Below, piece after piece: positions 26,021 to 35,207 of a stretch of 64,000 bases of DNA (positions within the stretch are counted from its first letter, which is position 1; the number at the start of each line of letters is the position of its first letter). A program made the position numbers and the translations under genes. Under the pieces are notes generated by a model. The model searched no databases. It was given only the letters and a program-made list of their open reading frames with translations, and had not been told where the DNA came from. Source of the DNA: Foetidibacter luteolus (GTDB taxonomy: Bacteria > Bacteroidota > Bacteroidia > Chitinophagales > Chitinophagaceae). Location: NCBI RefSeq assembly GCF_009650435.1, contig NZ_VVIP01000057.1, forward strand, positions 1 through 64,000, given 5' to 3'.

Positions 26021-26458
26021 ATGAGACAGCGTCTATTATTTCTCGTTTTATTCTTTCCTTCTTTCTTACTTGCACAGGGCCGGATTGATCAAATTAAAGA
26101 GCAAGGTTACGTGAAAATGGCAGCTAAAGTAAACTGTGACCATCCTGATGGAGACGGTTTGTCCAGCCGCATCTGTGCAAATTTGGCTTTTCAAAGAAGT
26201 GACTCACTGCTGGTTATTACTTATAATTCTATACTAAAAATAGCCGATGAACGAAGCGACAAGACATTGCATAAAAAAGTCGTTGCCCTTCAACAGTCAT
26301 GGCGTAAGCTTCGTGACCAACACTGTTCGATTGTGCATGACCAATTTAAGAATTGTGGCAGTTGTCACGAACAGGCTGCGGCCTACTTAAACTGTCTTAG
26401 AGAAATGACTGTCAATCGCATTGGCGAACTTGAAAAGCTAAAAGAAGAATTGAACTAA
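26021..26458 (+). CDS. Secreted LprI-like (DUF1311) protein
   Basis: A 145-residue protein with a signal peptide (MRQRLLFLVLFFPSFLLAQ). The mature part has the cysteine pattern and helices of the lysozyme-inhibitor LprI family: VALQQSWRKLRDQHCSI, CGSCHEQAAAYLNCLREMT and a final RIGELEKL helix. Family members are periplasmic; some bind lysozyme, most are uncharacterised. I start at ATG 26021 because an upstream in-frame ATG (26006) would add five residues before the signal peptide. It is the last gene behind a spacer copy. Confidence 0.82.
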   Translation: MRQRLLFLVLFFPSFLLAQGRIDQIKEQGYVKMAAKVNCDHPDGDGLSSRICANLAFQRSDSLLVITYNSILKIADERSDKTLHKKVVALQQSWRKLRDQHCSIVHDQFKNCGSCHEQAAAYLNCLREMTVNRIGELEKLKEELN

Positions 26459-26572
26459 TTACTCAGGCGCATAACAGAACTTTTGCAAGATGGCTGCTTC
26501 ATAATTACCTTTCATCTATAAATTATTAATCAACAACGGCAAGGAAATAGGTGTATTGAATAGGAGGGCTTA

Positions 26573-27544
26573 CTACTTTTGACTGCGAAGTTTAATCAAA
26601 TCCAGCTCGCCTTCCAGCAAATCGGCTATTATATATTTGGCCCACATTGCTGCGTACCAGTTAAACGGGGTATTAATTACAAACCTGCTTGACAAAGTAA
26701 CCCTGGTACCCGCACCAGGTATAGATTCAAGCTTATATACATCTTCAAGTATATCAAGGTGTTTACCCCCAATTACAATATGCTCATCCATAACATCTGC
26801 CGGTATTTTGCCAGCATCCGTTTTGATATCCAGGGTTAAAGCTTTGTTCTCTTCATATCTTGAGATAACTTCATCAAAAATCAATCCTTTTTCATAAACG
26901 GCGGTTCGCTTACCGCCTGCTGCTGCCGTGTCAAGACTTGTATAAATATGCTTCGGAAAACCCAGGAAAGATGAAAGACGGGTAGCATGTTTTTCAGGAT
27001 TATCCAGCCTTGGGGCCACAATACTTTTCCACACTTCAGCGGCATTCGCTTTTACTACAATATGCCTGCTAACAATTATTTCTTCATTACTCAGGCTCCG
27101 GTCATTTTCTAATGTCCCGCCTAAAACAGGAATAACAAGCAACACAAGAGAGATTTTTAGTTTATCGGAATTTTCATCGCCAATTTCATAATCATCATCC
27201 AAATCATCCTTTTTTCTCCATTTGTACGCAAGCAACCCGCCAAGGCCAGCCAGGATTGCGAAGAAAGGAAACATCATCATCCAGCATATATCGCCTTCAA
27301 TTCCTGAAGCAATAGTTATTACAAGTATTACCACACATGTTAAAACAGGATAACCGAATGCAGCGCCGGAACTCTTTATTCTATGCCTGGGGATTAAACG
27401 AACAGTAAGAAACCCGATTAGAACAGGTACGATTACTAAAAAAGAAAGGCTCATGATACCCATAAACTGGTCGAGAAAGCCGAAGAAAAGCCTTATAGAT
27501 AACCCGTAAATAGTAGCAGCAGTAATAGCCAGGATAGTTTTCAT
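26573..27544 (-). CDS. Membrane protein with C-terminal SRPBCC (START-like) domain
   Basis: A 323-residue protein. The first 110 residues hold about four membrane helices. After a charged linker (RKKDDLDDDYEIGDENSD) and one more hydrophobic segment, residues 165-320 follow the polyketide-cyclase / SRPBCC pattern (RHIVVKANAAEVWKSIV, LTLDIKTDAGKIPADVMDEH, GTRVTLSSRF). SRPBCC domains bind hydrophobic ligands; the ligand here is unknown. ATG 27544 places a membrane helix at the N-terminus. Base composition is again core-like. Confidence 0.7.
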   Translation of the reverse strand: MKTILAITAATIYGLSIRLFFGFLDQFMGIMSLSFLVIVPVLIGFLTVRLIPRHRIKSSGAAFGYPVLTCVVILVITIASGIEGDICWMMMFPFFAILAGLGGLLAYKWRKKDDLDDDYEIGDENSDKLKISLVLLVIPVLGGTLENDRSLSNEEIIVSRHIVVKANAAEVWKSIVAPRLDNPEKHATRLSSFLGFPKHIYTSLDTAAAGGKRTAVYEKGLIFDEVISRYEENKALTLDIKTDAGKIPADVMDEHIVIGGKHLDILEDVYKLESIPGAGTRVTLSSRFVINTPFNWYAAMWAKYIIADLLEGELDLIKLRSQK

Positions 27545-27748
27545 TTTTGGTTTTTTAAGGTTGTGAAACTTATGGCGCTGAAGGGCCAACAGTAACAAAT
27601 ATCATATCTTTTGTACAATTAACCGTACAGGCAGCGTATCCCCCGGGCCTTTGCTTACGTAAATTCTAAAATGCAGGTCAAAAATATATTATATGCAAAA
27701 TCCTGTATGTTGGCAGAATAATGCGCAGTTCTTATTTTGTAAACACTG

Positions 27749-28279
27749 TTATGCCCTATTTCTAACTTCATTTTTATACCAGATTAAAATAGCAATGCTG
27801 CCTGCATGCCAGTTTTTAAAAGCAGTATTAATGTTAAATAACCCAGCAATCATATATAAGCTTATAGGAATAACTCTACTTAATGCATTCAACAAGCCAA
27901 TTTTATACGTATGCCGTATGCTCTTCCAGACAGGATTAGTTGTATTATCAATCAACAGGGGGAACAGAAATAACAAATGCACTTCGCATAGGTAAAACAC
28001 AAAAAATGCCGCGGGAACAAGAAAAATACTCTCCCTGTACAAAAAGCAACATGCAATCACAGAAGCCACGATGCACAGACCATACTTCAAAAGCCCGTAA
28101 AAAGTAAAGTTTGTCCCTGGGTTAACATGCACCTTTCTGCTATTATCAAGTTGTTGCAGTTTTGTAGCCATCCAGGCAGCGCCAACATTAAATAACTGCA
28201 GGGTAAAAGTTTGCCGCACATATTCCGGGTTGTCTTTTAAAAATGCTTCGGCTTCTGCAAGCAGTTTTTTGTAATGCAT
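27749..28279 (-). CDS. Hypothetical membrane protein, coupled to the upstream gene
   Basis: A 176-residue protein with a helical soluble N-terminus (HYKKLLAEAEAFLKDNPEYV) followed by about three to four membrane helices. No family recognised. Its ATG overlaps the stop of the 28279-28788 gene by one base (TAATG), which implies translational coupling and sets the start. Confidence 0.7.
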   Translation of the reverse strand: MHYKKLLAEAEAFLKDNPEYVRQTFTLQLFNVGAAWMATKLQQLDNSRKVHVNPGTNFTFYGLLKYGLCIVASVIACCFLYRESIFLVPAAFFVFYLCEVHLLFLFPLLIDNTTNPVWKSIRHTYKIGLLNALSRVIPISLYMIAGLFNINTAFKNWHAGSIAILIWYKNEVRNRA

Positions 28280-28788
28280 TATTTGCAGTATATAAAATGA
28301 AACCACGCAAGCCAGGCTATTCCATTACCAAATACAAGCATGCGGTGATACATATTTTCCCTTCTTTTGCAACGTTTGATATGGAATACAAACTCATCGT
28401 AACTAATAGCTACAACAGTATAAATAAGTACAATCAAAATGGGGATCAAAAAATTTTGTGGCTTTGCACTAATCATGGCACACCACATTAACAAAAACAT
28501 CGGTATTCCGCCAAACCCCAGCGCCTGCGCTTCAGCATCCCTTTCTTTTTTGGGTATCTTCATATTCAAGGGATCCCGGTGAAATCTCCAATCCAATACA
28601 CCGCCTGCAGTAGCAACAATACCAAAAACGCCAACGACCAAAAACTGCCAGGGTAAAAAGGGAAAAGTATTGTGCAGGCCAAGACTCGCATTGGCTTTAA
28701 ATAGAATAAACAAAACGCCAAACAACAATGCTGGAACGAATAACAATACCAAAGAAAGGTATTGCCTGAAGACGGTATTCTTTTGCAT
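28279..28788 (-). CDS. Hypothetical membrane protein, four helices
   Basis: A 169-residue membrane protein with four hydrophobic segments (about 10-30, 45-65, 95-115, 118-135) and a charged loop RDPLNMKIPKKERDAEAQ between helices 2 and 3. I do not recognise it. It is the first gene of a two-gene unit with the next membrane protein, so the two products may act together. Confidence 0.7.
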   Translation of the reverse strand: MQKNTVFRQYLSLVLLFVPALLFGVLFILFKANASLGLHNTFPFLPWQFLVVGVFGIVATAGGVLDWRFHRDPLNMKIPKKERDAEAQALGFGGIPMFLLMWCAMISAKPQNFLIPILIVLIYTVVAISYDEFVFHIKRCKRRENMYHRMLVFGNGIAWLAWFHFIYCK

Positions 28789-28978
28789 ATCGGGTAAATC
28801 TCAAAAAAATTACAGGTCAAAACTAATTCAAAGGTAACATTGCTCCTCTTCCATGTTACCAACCAGCTTGCATAAAAACTGCCAAACATCCGCAATTTGG
28901 CTCAGTTTGTCAAGTTAGCCAGCTATCCGGTTTAATAAAGCGGATATTAGCGGTACCACAAAAAACAAGGAGGATATT

Positions 28979-29380
28979 ATGAAAATGCAACCTGTAGCAG
29001 TAGCGTTAACAGCTATAAACCTGGTTATTATGATTGTTCTTTTGGCGCAAATGCGGCCGGCCATGGCCCAACAACAGCCAGGCATTGCACCGGTAGTAAA
29101 AACCCATGCCCTTCATATATTAGACAACCAGGGTAAAATACGGGCCAGTATAACCGTAGAGCCGGCAGTGGAAGTAGATGGCAAACAATACCCCCAAACT
29201 ACGTTGCTGCGCCTGATTGATAACCAGGGAAAACCATTGGTAAAACTTACCGCCGCAGAAAACGGCTCTGCTTTAGGGCTTTCTGATGAATTGGATGGCG
29301 GAGTGCTTATCCGTGCAAGGGATACGGGCACTTTTGTTAAGCTAAACAACAGGTACAAAGAAAGGGTTATAAGGCCCTGA
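28979..29380 (+). CDS. Secreted protein of the LDNQGKIRA-repeat type
   Basis: A 133-residue protein with a long signal or anchor segment (residues 8-31, ending AMAQ). The mature part has two related beta segments, HILDNQGKIRASITVEP and RLIDNQGKPLVKLTAAENGS, then GGVLIRARDTGTFVKLNNR and the end RVIRP. I have seen this general pattern in small uncharacterised secreted proteins of several phyla, but cannot name a function. Confidence 0.7.
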   Translation: MKMQPVAVALTAINLVIMIVLLAQMRPAMAQQQPGIAPVVKTHALHILDNQGKIRASITVEPAVEVDGKQYPQTTLLRLIDNQGKPLVKLTAAENGSALGLSDELDGGVLIRARDTGTFVKLNNRYKERVIRP

Positions 29381-29456
29381 AACAGGGTAACAGCCGCTGT
29401 TGTGCCAACCATTCCCGGCACGTATTCCACGGCTGGCCCTTGGCATATCATCAAGA

Positions 29457-29545
29457 TTTTTTATGTACCCGGCAGCAGGAACATCTATTGAGCGTTCCTT
29501 GCGTCGCACTCTTGTACTGCACCGCTATATGCAGCAGCCCTACCC
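29457..29545 (+). repeat. Dispersed TTGCGTCGCA-family repeat, copy 6
   Basis: Opens tttttatgtacccggcagcagg, with the core at 29499-29508 in ttgcgtcgcactcttgtactgc. It shares the tacccgg variant with the copy at 7561. It explains part of the gap 29381-29720; the rest shows no feature I can name. Confidence 0.78.
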
Positions 29546-29720
29546 GCAACCCTGTTTATCCGTTTACATTTTTGAGCTGTACAGCAAAACCAATTACCGG
29601 TATTTTCCGTTTTTCAACCGCTTTATCCATTGGTCAATTTTCCATCATTGTTTTCTATTGCGCAGGATAACTTTAAGGGGCATACTCATCTGCAATTCCT
29701 TATTTCTAAAACACAAATGC

Positions 29721-30194
29721 ATGGCTAAAATTACCTGTGCTGGGTTGTTGCTTATTGCTGTATTCAACATGGCACATGCACAAAAGGTTACGCAAAGCCT
29801 TATACCCAAAGATTTTGTGCGGCAATACTACCAGGCGTACAGCGGTGTACCAAAAGCGGCAAGGTTGTCGCCATTCTACGCTGACTCAACCACAATAGAC
29901 GACCCCACTTATGACTGGGTGGGTAATACAAAAACAGCGATATTCAAAAACTTTGACCAGAATAACCTGAACAACCATTATACCTGGCGAATTGACCAGC
30001 AGATAAGCCAGGACAATAAGCTGGTAACAGAAGGGCTTTTATCCGCCGTGTATGGAGATATTCCTTACGAAATGAGGTTTGTGAACATCTTCTGGTTTGA
30101 AAATGGAAAGATTGTAAAACAGTACGACTACTACGATAACAAAGACTGGTACAAAGCAGTGGAAGAATGGAAAAAACGGCAACAGGAAAAATAA
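29721..30194 (+). CDS. Secreted NTF2-like / SnoaL-like protein
   Basis: A 157-residue protein with a signal peptide (1-19, ending MAHAQ) and a nuclear-transport-factor-2-like cone fold: FVRQYYQAYSGVPKAARLSP, FYADSTTIDDPTYDW, GDIPYEMRFVNIFWFENGKI and a final YDYYDNKDWY. Such secreted members may be enzymes or ligand-binding proteins; nothing decides here. ATG 29721 gives a proper signal peptide, while earlier in-frame codons lie in repeat DNA. Confidence 0.8.
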   Translation: MAKITCAGLLLIAVFNMAHAQKVTQSLIPKDFVRQYYQAYSGVPKAARLSPFYADSTTIDDPTYDWVGNTKTAIFKNFDQNNLNNHYTWRIDQQISQDNKLVTEGLLSAVYGDIPYEMRFVNIFWFENGKIVKQYDYYDNKDWYKAVEEWKKRQQEK

Positions 30195-30236
30195 ACCCCG
30201 GCTTTTTTAACCAGCCTGCTTTTAGAACAACCTGGG

Positions 30237-30647
30237 CTATTCATCATCCAGTGGCCGGCCTATTTCCCAGGTATGTCCAAACGGGTCTGTAAGCTTCCCT
30301 ATTCTCCATGACTCTTCTGTGGTTACAGGGCAAACCTGCGTTGCGCCGGCAGCCACTGCCCGGGTATAAAAAGCATCCGGGTCGGCAACGGTAAGTATAA
30401 TGCGTACGGGGCTGCCGCCAAGGGTTGCAGGGCTGTAATTACCAAACTCCGGTTCCTCATCCCCTACCCAAAATTCGGCGCCTTCAACAGCCAGTTTTGC
30501 CACCAGCCTGTCACCAGGCAGTTCGTAACTTGCCAATACCTGCGCACCAAGACCTGCGGTATAAAATTCCACAGCCGCGGCCGCCCCTTTTACGGTTAAA
30601 AAAGGATAAATAGTGGTAGCAATGCGGGATACTTTATCTATAGCCAT
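30237..30647 (-). CDS. VOC / glyoxalase-fold protein, PhnB-like
   Basis: A 136-residue cytoplasmic protein made of two beta-alpha-beta-beta-beta units. Landmarks are IYPFLTVKGAAAAVEFYTAG, PEFGNYSPATLGGSPVRIIL, FYTRAVAAGATQVCPVTTEE and RIGKLTDPFGHTWEIGRPL. This is the PhnB-like type, often of unknown substrate and in some cases linked to antibiotic or small-molecule binding. It stands alone and convergent with the NTF2-like gene. Confidence 0.88.
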   Translation of the reverse strand: MAIDKVSRIATTIYPFLTVKGAAAAVEFYTAGLGAQVLASYELPGDRLVAKLAVEGAEFWVGDEEPEFGNYSPATLGGSPVRIILTVADPDAFYTRAVAAGATQVCPVTTEESWRIGKLTDPFGHTWEIGRPLDDE

Positions 30648-30694
30648 AACAAGTGGTTTATCGCCGCACCGTATGAATGTCAGTGCTGCTTAAC

Positions 30695-30778
30695 TAAGGA
30701 TGTCAGCCTGAGCCTGTCGAAGGCGGGTTCATCAACACATGGCTGCAAAACCGGTTTCGACAGGCTCAACCTGACATT
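30695..30778 (+). repeat. TTCGACAGGCTCA-family palindromic repeat, copy 1
   Basis: tgtcagcctgagcctgtcgaagg and, about 20 bases on, ggtttcgacaggctcaacctgacat form imperfect inverted arms. A nearly colinear element in the opposite direction lies at 43723-43808, and a half element lies near 53626. Confidence 0.85.
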
Positions 30779-30905
30779 CATCTCTTATCTAAATGACATT
30801 GTGCATAAATGTACAACAACGGCAACAATCATTTTGGGTTTTATAACGTCCTGTGCGTATGTTGCCCTTATCAACCGGGATGACGAAATGAAAACGTATG
30901 CCGCG

Positions 30906-30992
30906 TTAGGGATTGGAGCGGAAATCCTTTTTGCGAGGCACGAGCAAAAAGATTGCAGCGTAAAGCCCGACGGCTTCGCCGGAACGCCCTGA
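30906..30992 (+). repeat. AGCGGAAAGCCCGAC-family hairpin repeat, copy 1
   Basis: Reads ttagggattggagcggaaat, a cgagg/cgagc loop, gattgcagcgtaaagcccga, then the small hairpin cggcttcgccg and aacgccctga. The arms around ttttgcgaggcacgagcaaaa pair. A 63-codon open frame through it has no protein-like features. Confidence 0.75.
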
Positions 30993-31385
30993 CTATTCTT
31001 ACTTAACTTAGGTTTTAGATGTCGCACATACCTGTATTTAACAACCTTATTTTACTTTTTTGTTTTGACACAAAAAAGTAACAAAAAAAGTCAAGGAAGA
31101 AACGATATACAACACGTTTCTTCCGTTCGCCCTGATTAAGCTTTTGTACTACTGTGATTTCATCAGCAGAACTTTCTTATACAAAGCATACCAAACTTAA
31201 TGATGCAGTTAAAATGAATGATCCTATCTGATTTTTATTTGTTTATATCTGAATTTCAGTATACAAGATCCAAAACTCACGTTACCTAATTCAATAAGCA
31301 GTTCTTTGGCCAGGTTGTTAGTACAAAACTATCCGCCGCTACGTCTGTTAAACAGGATACATTTGTTACCATTAAACACCGCCAA
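30993..31385. other. Gene-free stretch with one AT hairpin
   Basis: No gene is visible in these 393 bases. Positions 31052-31081 hold a perfect 11-bp stem TTACTTTTTTG / CAAAAAAGTAA with an 8-base loop. The remainder is AT-rich leader sequence before the GH43 gene. Confidence 0.5.
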
Positions 31386-32516
31386 ATGCTGTACAACAAA
31401 ATACTGTTTGCCACATTGCTGCTTGCTGTTACAATTACCACCACATCTACCGCACAGGAAAACCAGGCTCCGGAAGGCACTTACGCTAACCCAATGCCGG
31501 TAAAACTGGGCGACCCTTATGTTTTATACGACAATGGCGCCTACTACATGTATGGCACAGGTGCAAGGGATGGTTTCCCCGCCTACCGGTCAACAGACCT
31601 GGTAAACTGGAAACCGCTGGGCCAGGTATATACCCGCGACACGCTGAAATCTTTTGGCATTGGCGCTTTTTGGGCGCCGGAAGTGTACAAAGTGAAAGGA
31701 AAGTATTACATGTTTTACAGCGCACAATGGAAAAACAATCCAACCAACGAACTGGAGAATTTTAAAATAGGCATAGCAGTGGCTGATAAACCGGAAGGCC
31801 CGTTTGTGGATTTTTCCGACAAGCCTATTTTTGACCCCGGCTATCCCATTATTGACGCGAATGTGTTTTTTGATACCGATGGCAAAATGTACCTGTATTA
31901 TTCAAGATGCTGCTACAAACATGCTGTAAAAAGTGAAGCAGCCGATATGGCAAAGAAAAACGGCTGGTTTAACGAGGTGGAAGAAAGCTGGGTGTATGGC
32001 GTGGAGCTAAAGCCCGATTTTTCCGGTGTGGTGGGAGAACCTGTTTTACTGCTTCGGCCACCTGTAAGCATGAAAGATAAACAGGCGGAATGGGAAAGCC
32101 GTTCTGTTACCGCACGTGAAGTAAACAGGCGCTGGACGGAGGGCTCTGTTACTTTTAAAAAAGAAGGCCTTTACTACATGATGTACTCTGCCAACAATTT
32201 TGCAGGCCAGCATTACGCGGTGGGCTATGCCACGGCAAAATCGCCACTTGGGCCTTATACAAAAGCACCCAACAACCCTGTGCTGCAAAAAAATACAGCA
32301 GAGGGCGGTACGGTATCCGGCACTGGCCACAACTCAATTACCTGGTCGCCGGATGGAAAGGAAATGTTCTGCGTGTACCATGCCCGTACAAGCGCTACCG
32401 GCGATGAGCGTGTGGTTTTTATTGACCGCATGACGGTTAAAGATGGCAGCATAACCGTAGATGGGCCTACCACTTCGCCACAGCCTTTACCGGCTGGCTC
32501 GGTAAAAGAAAAATAA
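31386..32516 (+). CDS. Secreted glycoside hydrolase, family 43-like
   Basis: A 376-residue protein with a signal peptide (1-24, ending STAQ) and a five-bladed beta propeller of the GH43 type. The three acidic residues can be placed: Asp43 in LGDPYVLYDNGAYYMYG, Asp157 in PIIDANVFFDTDGKMYLYY, and Glu252 in RRWTEGSVTFKKEGLYYMMY. FWAPEVYKVKGKYYMFYSA is also typical. GH43 enzymes release arabinose, xylose or galactose from plant polysaccharides; the exact linkage is unknown. The metallophosphoesterase gene follows after 48 bases. Confidence 0.92.
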   Translation: MLYNKILFATLLLAVTITTTSTAQENQAPEGTYANPMPVKLGDPYVLYDNGAYYMYGTGARDGFPAYRSTDLVNWKPLGQVYTRDTLKSFGIGAFWAPEVYKVKGKYYMFYSAQWKNNPTNELENFKIGIAVADKPEGPFVDFSDKPIFDPGYPIIDANVFFDTDGKMYLYYSRCCYKHAVKSEAADMAKKNGWFNEVEESWVYGVELKPDFSGVVGEPVLLLRPPVSMKDKQAEWESRSVTAREVNRRWTEGSVTFKKEGLYYMMYSANNFAGQHYAVGYATAKSPLGPYTKAPNNPVLQKNTAEGGTVSGTGHNSITWSPDGKEMFCVYHARTSATGDERVVFIDRMTVKDGSITVDGPTTSPQPLPAGSVKEK

Positions 32517-32564
32517 TACTGCGTTGCGTAACCGGCAGGCAGCGATATATTTAACTTACAGGCT

Positions 32565-33404
32565 ATGATGTACTCCAGGAGAAAATTTATAGGCGATGTG
32601 GCAAAGGGCATTTGTTTTATCGGGGCCGGTAATGCGCTGCAGTCCTTTAGTGCCAAAGGTTTTGTATTGCCGCCGGCGGCTGATGTGCAACTGCGTTTTG
32701 CCATAGCTTCAGACGGGCATTATGGCGAACCCAACACCAGCTACAACCGGTACTTTGATGATATGATTGGCTGGCTTAACCAGGAAAAAAAGCAGCGTGG
32801 CGTAGATTTTACGGTTATCAACGGAGACCTTTTTCATGATAACCCTGTATTTCTTCCGCAGGTAAAACAAAAGCTGGATGGCCTGCAAATGAAATACTAT
32901 GTATCCCACGGCAACCACGATAAAGTAGATGACAATACCTGGCAACAAACCTGGGGCATACAGCAGCACCATTCCTTTACAGAAGGCAACAACGCCTTTT
33001 TGATACTTAACACGGCCGACATACAGGGCAAATATATTTGCCCGGATATGGCCTGGACAAAGAAGCAGCTAACCGCTTTACAAGATGCTGAAAACCTTTT
33101 TGTGTTTATGCACATAACGCCTGTTAAGTGGACGGACAATGCCATTGACTGCCCGGAACTGGTGGAGCTGTTTTCCAGGCAGCAGAACCTGAAAGCGGTA
33201 TTTCATGGCCACGACCATGACCAGGATGCCATTAAAGAAAATGGAGGGAAACATTATTTTTTTGATGCGCATATTGGCGGCAGTTGGGGAACGGCCTATC
33301 ACGGTTACCGCATCGTGGAAGTTTTAAACAGTGGTAATATCCTCACCTATCAAATGAACCCCGTTACCGGGCAAAAGGTAAACCATGATAAGCTAACTGG
33401 TTAG
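32565..33404 (+). CDS. Exported calcineurin-like metallophosphoesterase
   Basis: A 279-residue protein opening with a Tat-like signal (YSRRKFIGDVAKG). The metal ligands of the calcineurin superfamily are all visible: D50 and H52 in ASDGHYG, D88 in NGDLFHD, N117 and H118 in GNHD, H183 in FMHITP, and H216 and H218 in HGHDHD. It probably binds two metals and cleaves a phosphoester outside the cytoplasm; the substrate is unknown. It follows the GH43 gene closely on the same strand. Confidence 0.9.
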   Translation: MMYSRRKFIGDVAKGICFIGAGNALQSFSAKGFVLPPAADVQLRFAIASDGHYGEPNTSYNRYFDDMIGWLNQEKKQRGVDFTVINGDLFHDNPVFLPQVKQKLDGLQMKYYVSHGNHDKVDDNTWQQTWGIQQHHSFTEGNNAFLILNTADIQGKYICPDMAWTKKQLTALQDAENLFVFMHITPVKWTDNAIDCPELVELFSRQQNLKAVFHGHDHDQDAIKENGGKHYFFDAHIGGSWGTAYHGYRIVEVLNSGNILTYQMNPVTGQKVNHDKLTG

Positions 33405-33416
33405 TAAACCTGCTAA

Positions 33417-34511
33417 TTAAAATGCCTCGCCCAATTGAAAATAAAAGCCATGATTGCCGGTGGAAGTAACGCCATAATCAAGGCGCAGGTTAAGCCTTTC
33501 CTTCTTGTTGAGCGCAAAGCGCAGGCCGCCACCATAAGCAAACTTAAAACCACGCAGGCTGTAATCCATTACACGGCGGGTAACATCTCCTGCGGCGCCA
33601 AACAATACCGCCCCCAGGCAACCATATACGGGCAACCGGTATTCAGACTGTATCACCATCATTTGCTTATCCCTGAAACGGCCGTTGTAAAAACCCCGCA
33701 TACTGCTGGATCCGCCCAACTGGGCCAGGCTACGCACAGGCACTTCAGGACCCGCATTAATAACGTTGTAGAACTGTAGTGCCAGCACCTGCTTTTTAAA
33801 CAGCGGTATGTACTTTCTTATGTCCTGCACTATGTTGGTATAGGTAAAATCAGAGCCTATATAAGGCGCAAAATGATTAAAGTATAACTGGGCAAAGGCG
33901 CCGCTGTTGGGTGCAAAAGCATTGTTACGGCTGTCGTAGGTTAGGCTTAGCCCCAGGCCTGATACAAAGTAGCCTTTGCGGCCAGCTATTTTCTGTTTGT
34001 CAAACAGCCCGCCGGGTTCATACTCCATAGCCAGCACATTTTGCTGCTCATACAGCACACCTGCAAAAAGGCCTCGCCCTATTTTTTTCATAGGGTGCAG
34101 GTACACGTAGTATTGCCTGAATTTGTATGGCTCTTCTGCTGAGTCTGGCGTATTGCTGCCAAGGCCCCAGCATTTATCAGGAAAGTAACTGTAAGAAAAC
34201 TGGTGGTTGATAATATACTTTTCCTTAGGAAAATAAATGGAGCCATTGATGGCGGCAATCAACTGGTGTTTAAGTGAATACAATGCCAGCGCCTGTATGT
34301 TAGACGTACGGGAAACAGTATCTTTTCCGGCAATGCGGAAGGTGCTGGCAGCTACTGCCCCAAAAGACCACCCGGTTTCCACGGAACGGGCCATTACAGG
34401 CAGTACCATCAGCTTTTTGGTGCGACGGTTAACAACACTGTCTTTTTGAGCGCCGGATGTTATGGAAAGCAGGTTTAAGGCAATAAATACGCTGAAAAAG
34501 GCAAGCCTCAA
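33417..34511 (-). CDS. BamA/TamA-like outer-membrane surface antigen
   Basis: A 364-residue protein with a signal peptide (MRLAFFSVFIALNLLSITSG) and a C-terminal 16-strand type barrel of the D15/Omp85 family. Visible landmarks are LGLSLTYDSRNNAFAPNSGA, LGGSSSMRGFYNGRFRDKQM (the conserved RGF loop motif), and a last strand ending NHGFYFQLGEAF. There are no POTRA domains, so it is not BamA itself; related short forms are fused to or act near lipases and phosphoesterases. The start is TTG: the in-frame stop 12 bases upstream excludes a longer form. It converges on the metallophosphoesterase gene. Confidence 0.85.
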   Translation of the reverse strand: MRLAFFSVFIALNLLSITSGAQKDSVVNRRTKKLMVLPVMARSVETGWSFGAVAASTFRIAGKDTVSRTSNIQALALYSLKHQLIAAINGSIYFPKEKYIINHQFSYSYFPDKCWGLGSNTPDSAEEPYKFRQYYVYLHPMKKIGRGLFAGVLYEQQNVLAMEYEPGGLFDKQKIAGRKGYFVSGLGLSLTYDSRNNAFAPNSGAFAQLYFNHFAPYIGSDFTYTNIVQDIRKYIPLFKKQVLALQFYNVINAGPEVPVRSLAQLGGSSSMRGFYNGRFRDKQMMVIQSEYRLPVYGCLGAVLFGAAGDVTRRVMDYSLRGFKFAYGGGLRFALNKKERLNLRLDYGVTSTGNHGFYFQLGEAF

Positions 34512-34626
34512 ATCTCTTATAGTTTACAGTTGGTTAATGCCGCAATATATTAATATTCTTATTGCGGCGTGTAAATAAATTAACGGCTTAACGTTATTAA
34601 AAATGGGATAATTTGTAAAAAAAAGC

Positions 34627-35187
34627 ATGGCCGGTAAAACACAACTGAAACGAATGTTGAATGGGGAAATGTATAATTCCTCAGATGAATTGCTTGCAGC
34701 AATGCGGGCTAATGCAAGAAGGCTTGCCGAAGAACTTAACAGCACGCTTTACGATAAAGAAAAACGAACCGCCATACTGCAAAAGCTGCTGGGCAAATGC
34801 GGCGAAAATATTGATATACAATCGCCGTTTCTTTGCGATTATGGCTGCCATATTGAAGTGGGCGATAACTTCTATGCCAACTTTAACTGCATATTTCTTG
34901 ATTGTAATTACATACGCATAGGCAACAATGTTTTTATAGCGCCCAACGTACAGATATATGCGGCCCAGCACCCGGTAATAGCGGCTGAACGTATAAAGGG
35001 CCCCGAGATGTCGGCGCCGGTTACCATTGGCGACAATGTTTGGATTGGCGGCGGCAGTATTATTTGCCCGGGAGTAACCATTGGCAGCAATACTACTATT
35101 GGAGCGGGTAGCGTGGTGGTAAAGAATATTCCCGCAAACGTGGTAGCGGCAGGCAACCCATGCAGGGTGATAAGGGAATTGCAATAA
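34627..35187 (+). CDS. maa: Maltose/galactoside O-acetyltransferase family protein
   Basis: A 186-residue trimeric left-handed beta-helix acetyltransferase. Residues 5-60 form the helical Mac domain (LKRMLNGEMYNSSDELLAAM), followed by hexapeptide repeats with the active-site loop FYANFNCIFLDCNYIRIGNN, AAQHPV with the catalytic histidine, and IGDNVWIGGGSIICPGVTIG. It uses acetyl-CoA to acetylate a sugar. The name maa follows family resemblance; the sugar acceptor is not known. It is convergent with the glucosidase gene, 20 bases away. Confidence 0.88.
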   Translation: MAGKTQLKRMLNGEMYNSSDELLAAMRANARRLAEELNSTLYDKEKRTAILQKLLGKCGENIDIQSPFLCDYGCHIEVGDNFYANFNCIFLDCNYIRIGNNVFIAPNVQIYAAQHPVIAAERIKGPEMSAPVTIGDNVWIGGGSIICPGVTIGSNTTIGAGSVVVKNIPANVVAAGNPCRVIRELQ

Positions 35188-35207
35188 GCTCCTCCATGGG
35201 CGGGGTG

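Noticed and set aside
15000..26500. Prophage or classical integron
   Set aside because: No phage structural genes, integrase or transposase are visible. The attC-like sequences lack clear consensus boxes, so I describe the block only as cassette-like.
30801..30992. A 63-codon frame with a hydrophobic start
   Set aside because: Its second half is the hairpin repeat at 30906, so the frame is probably chance.
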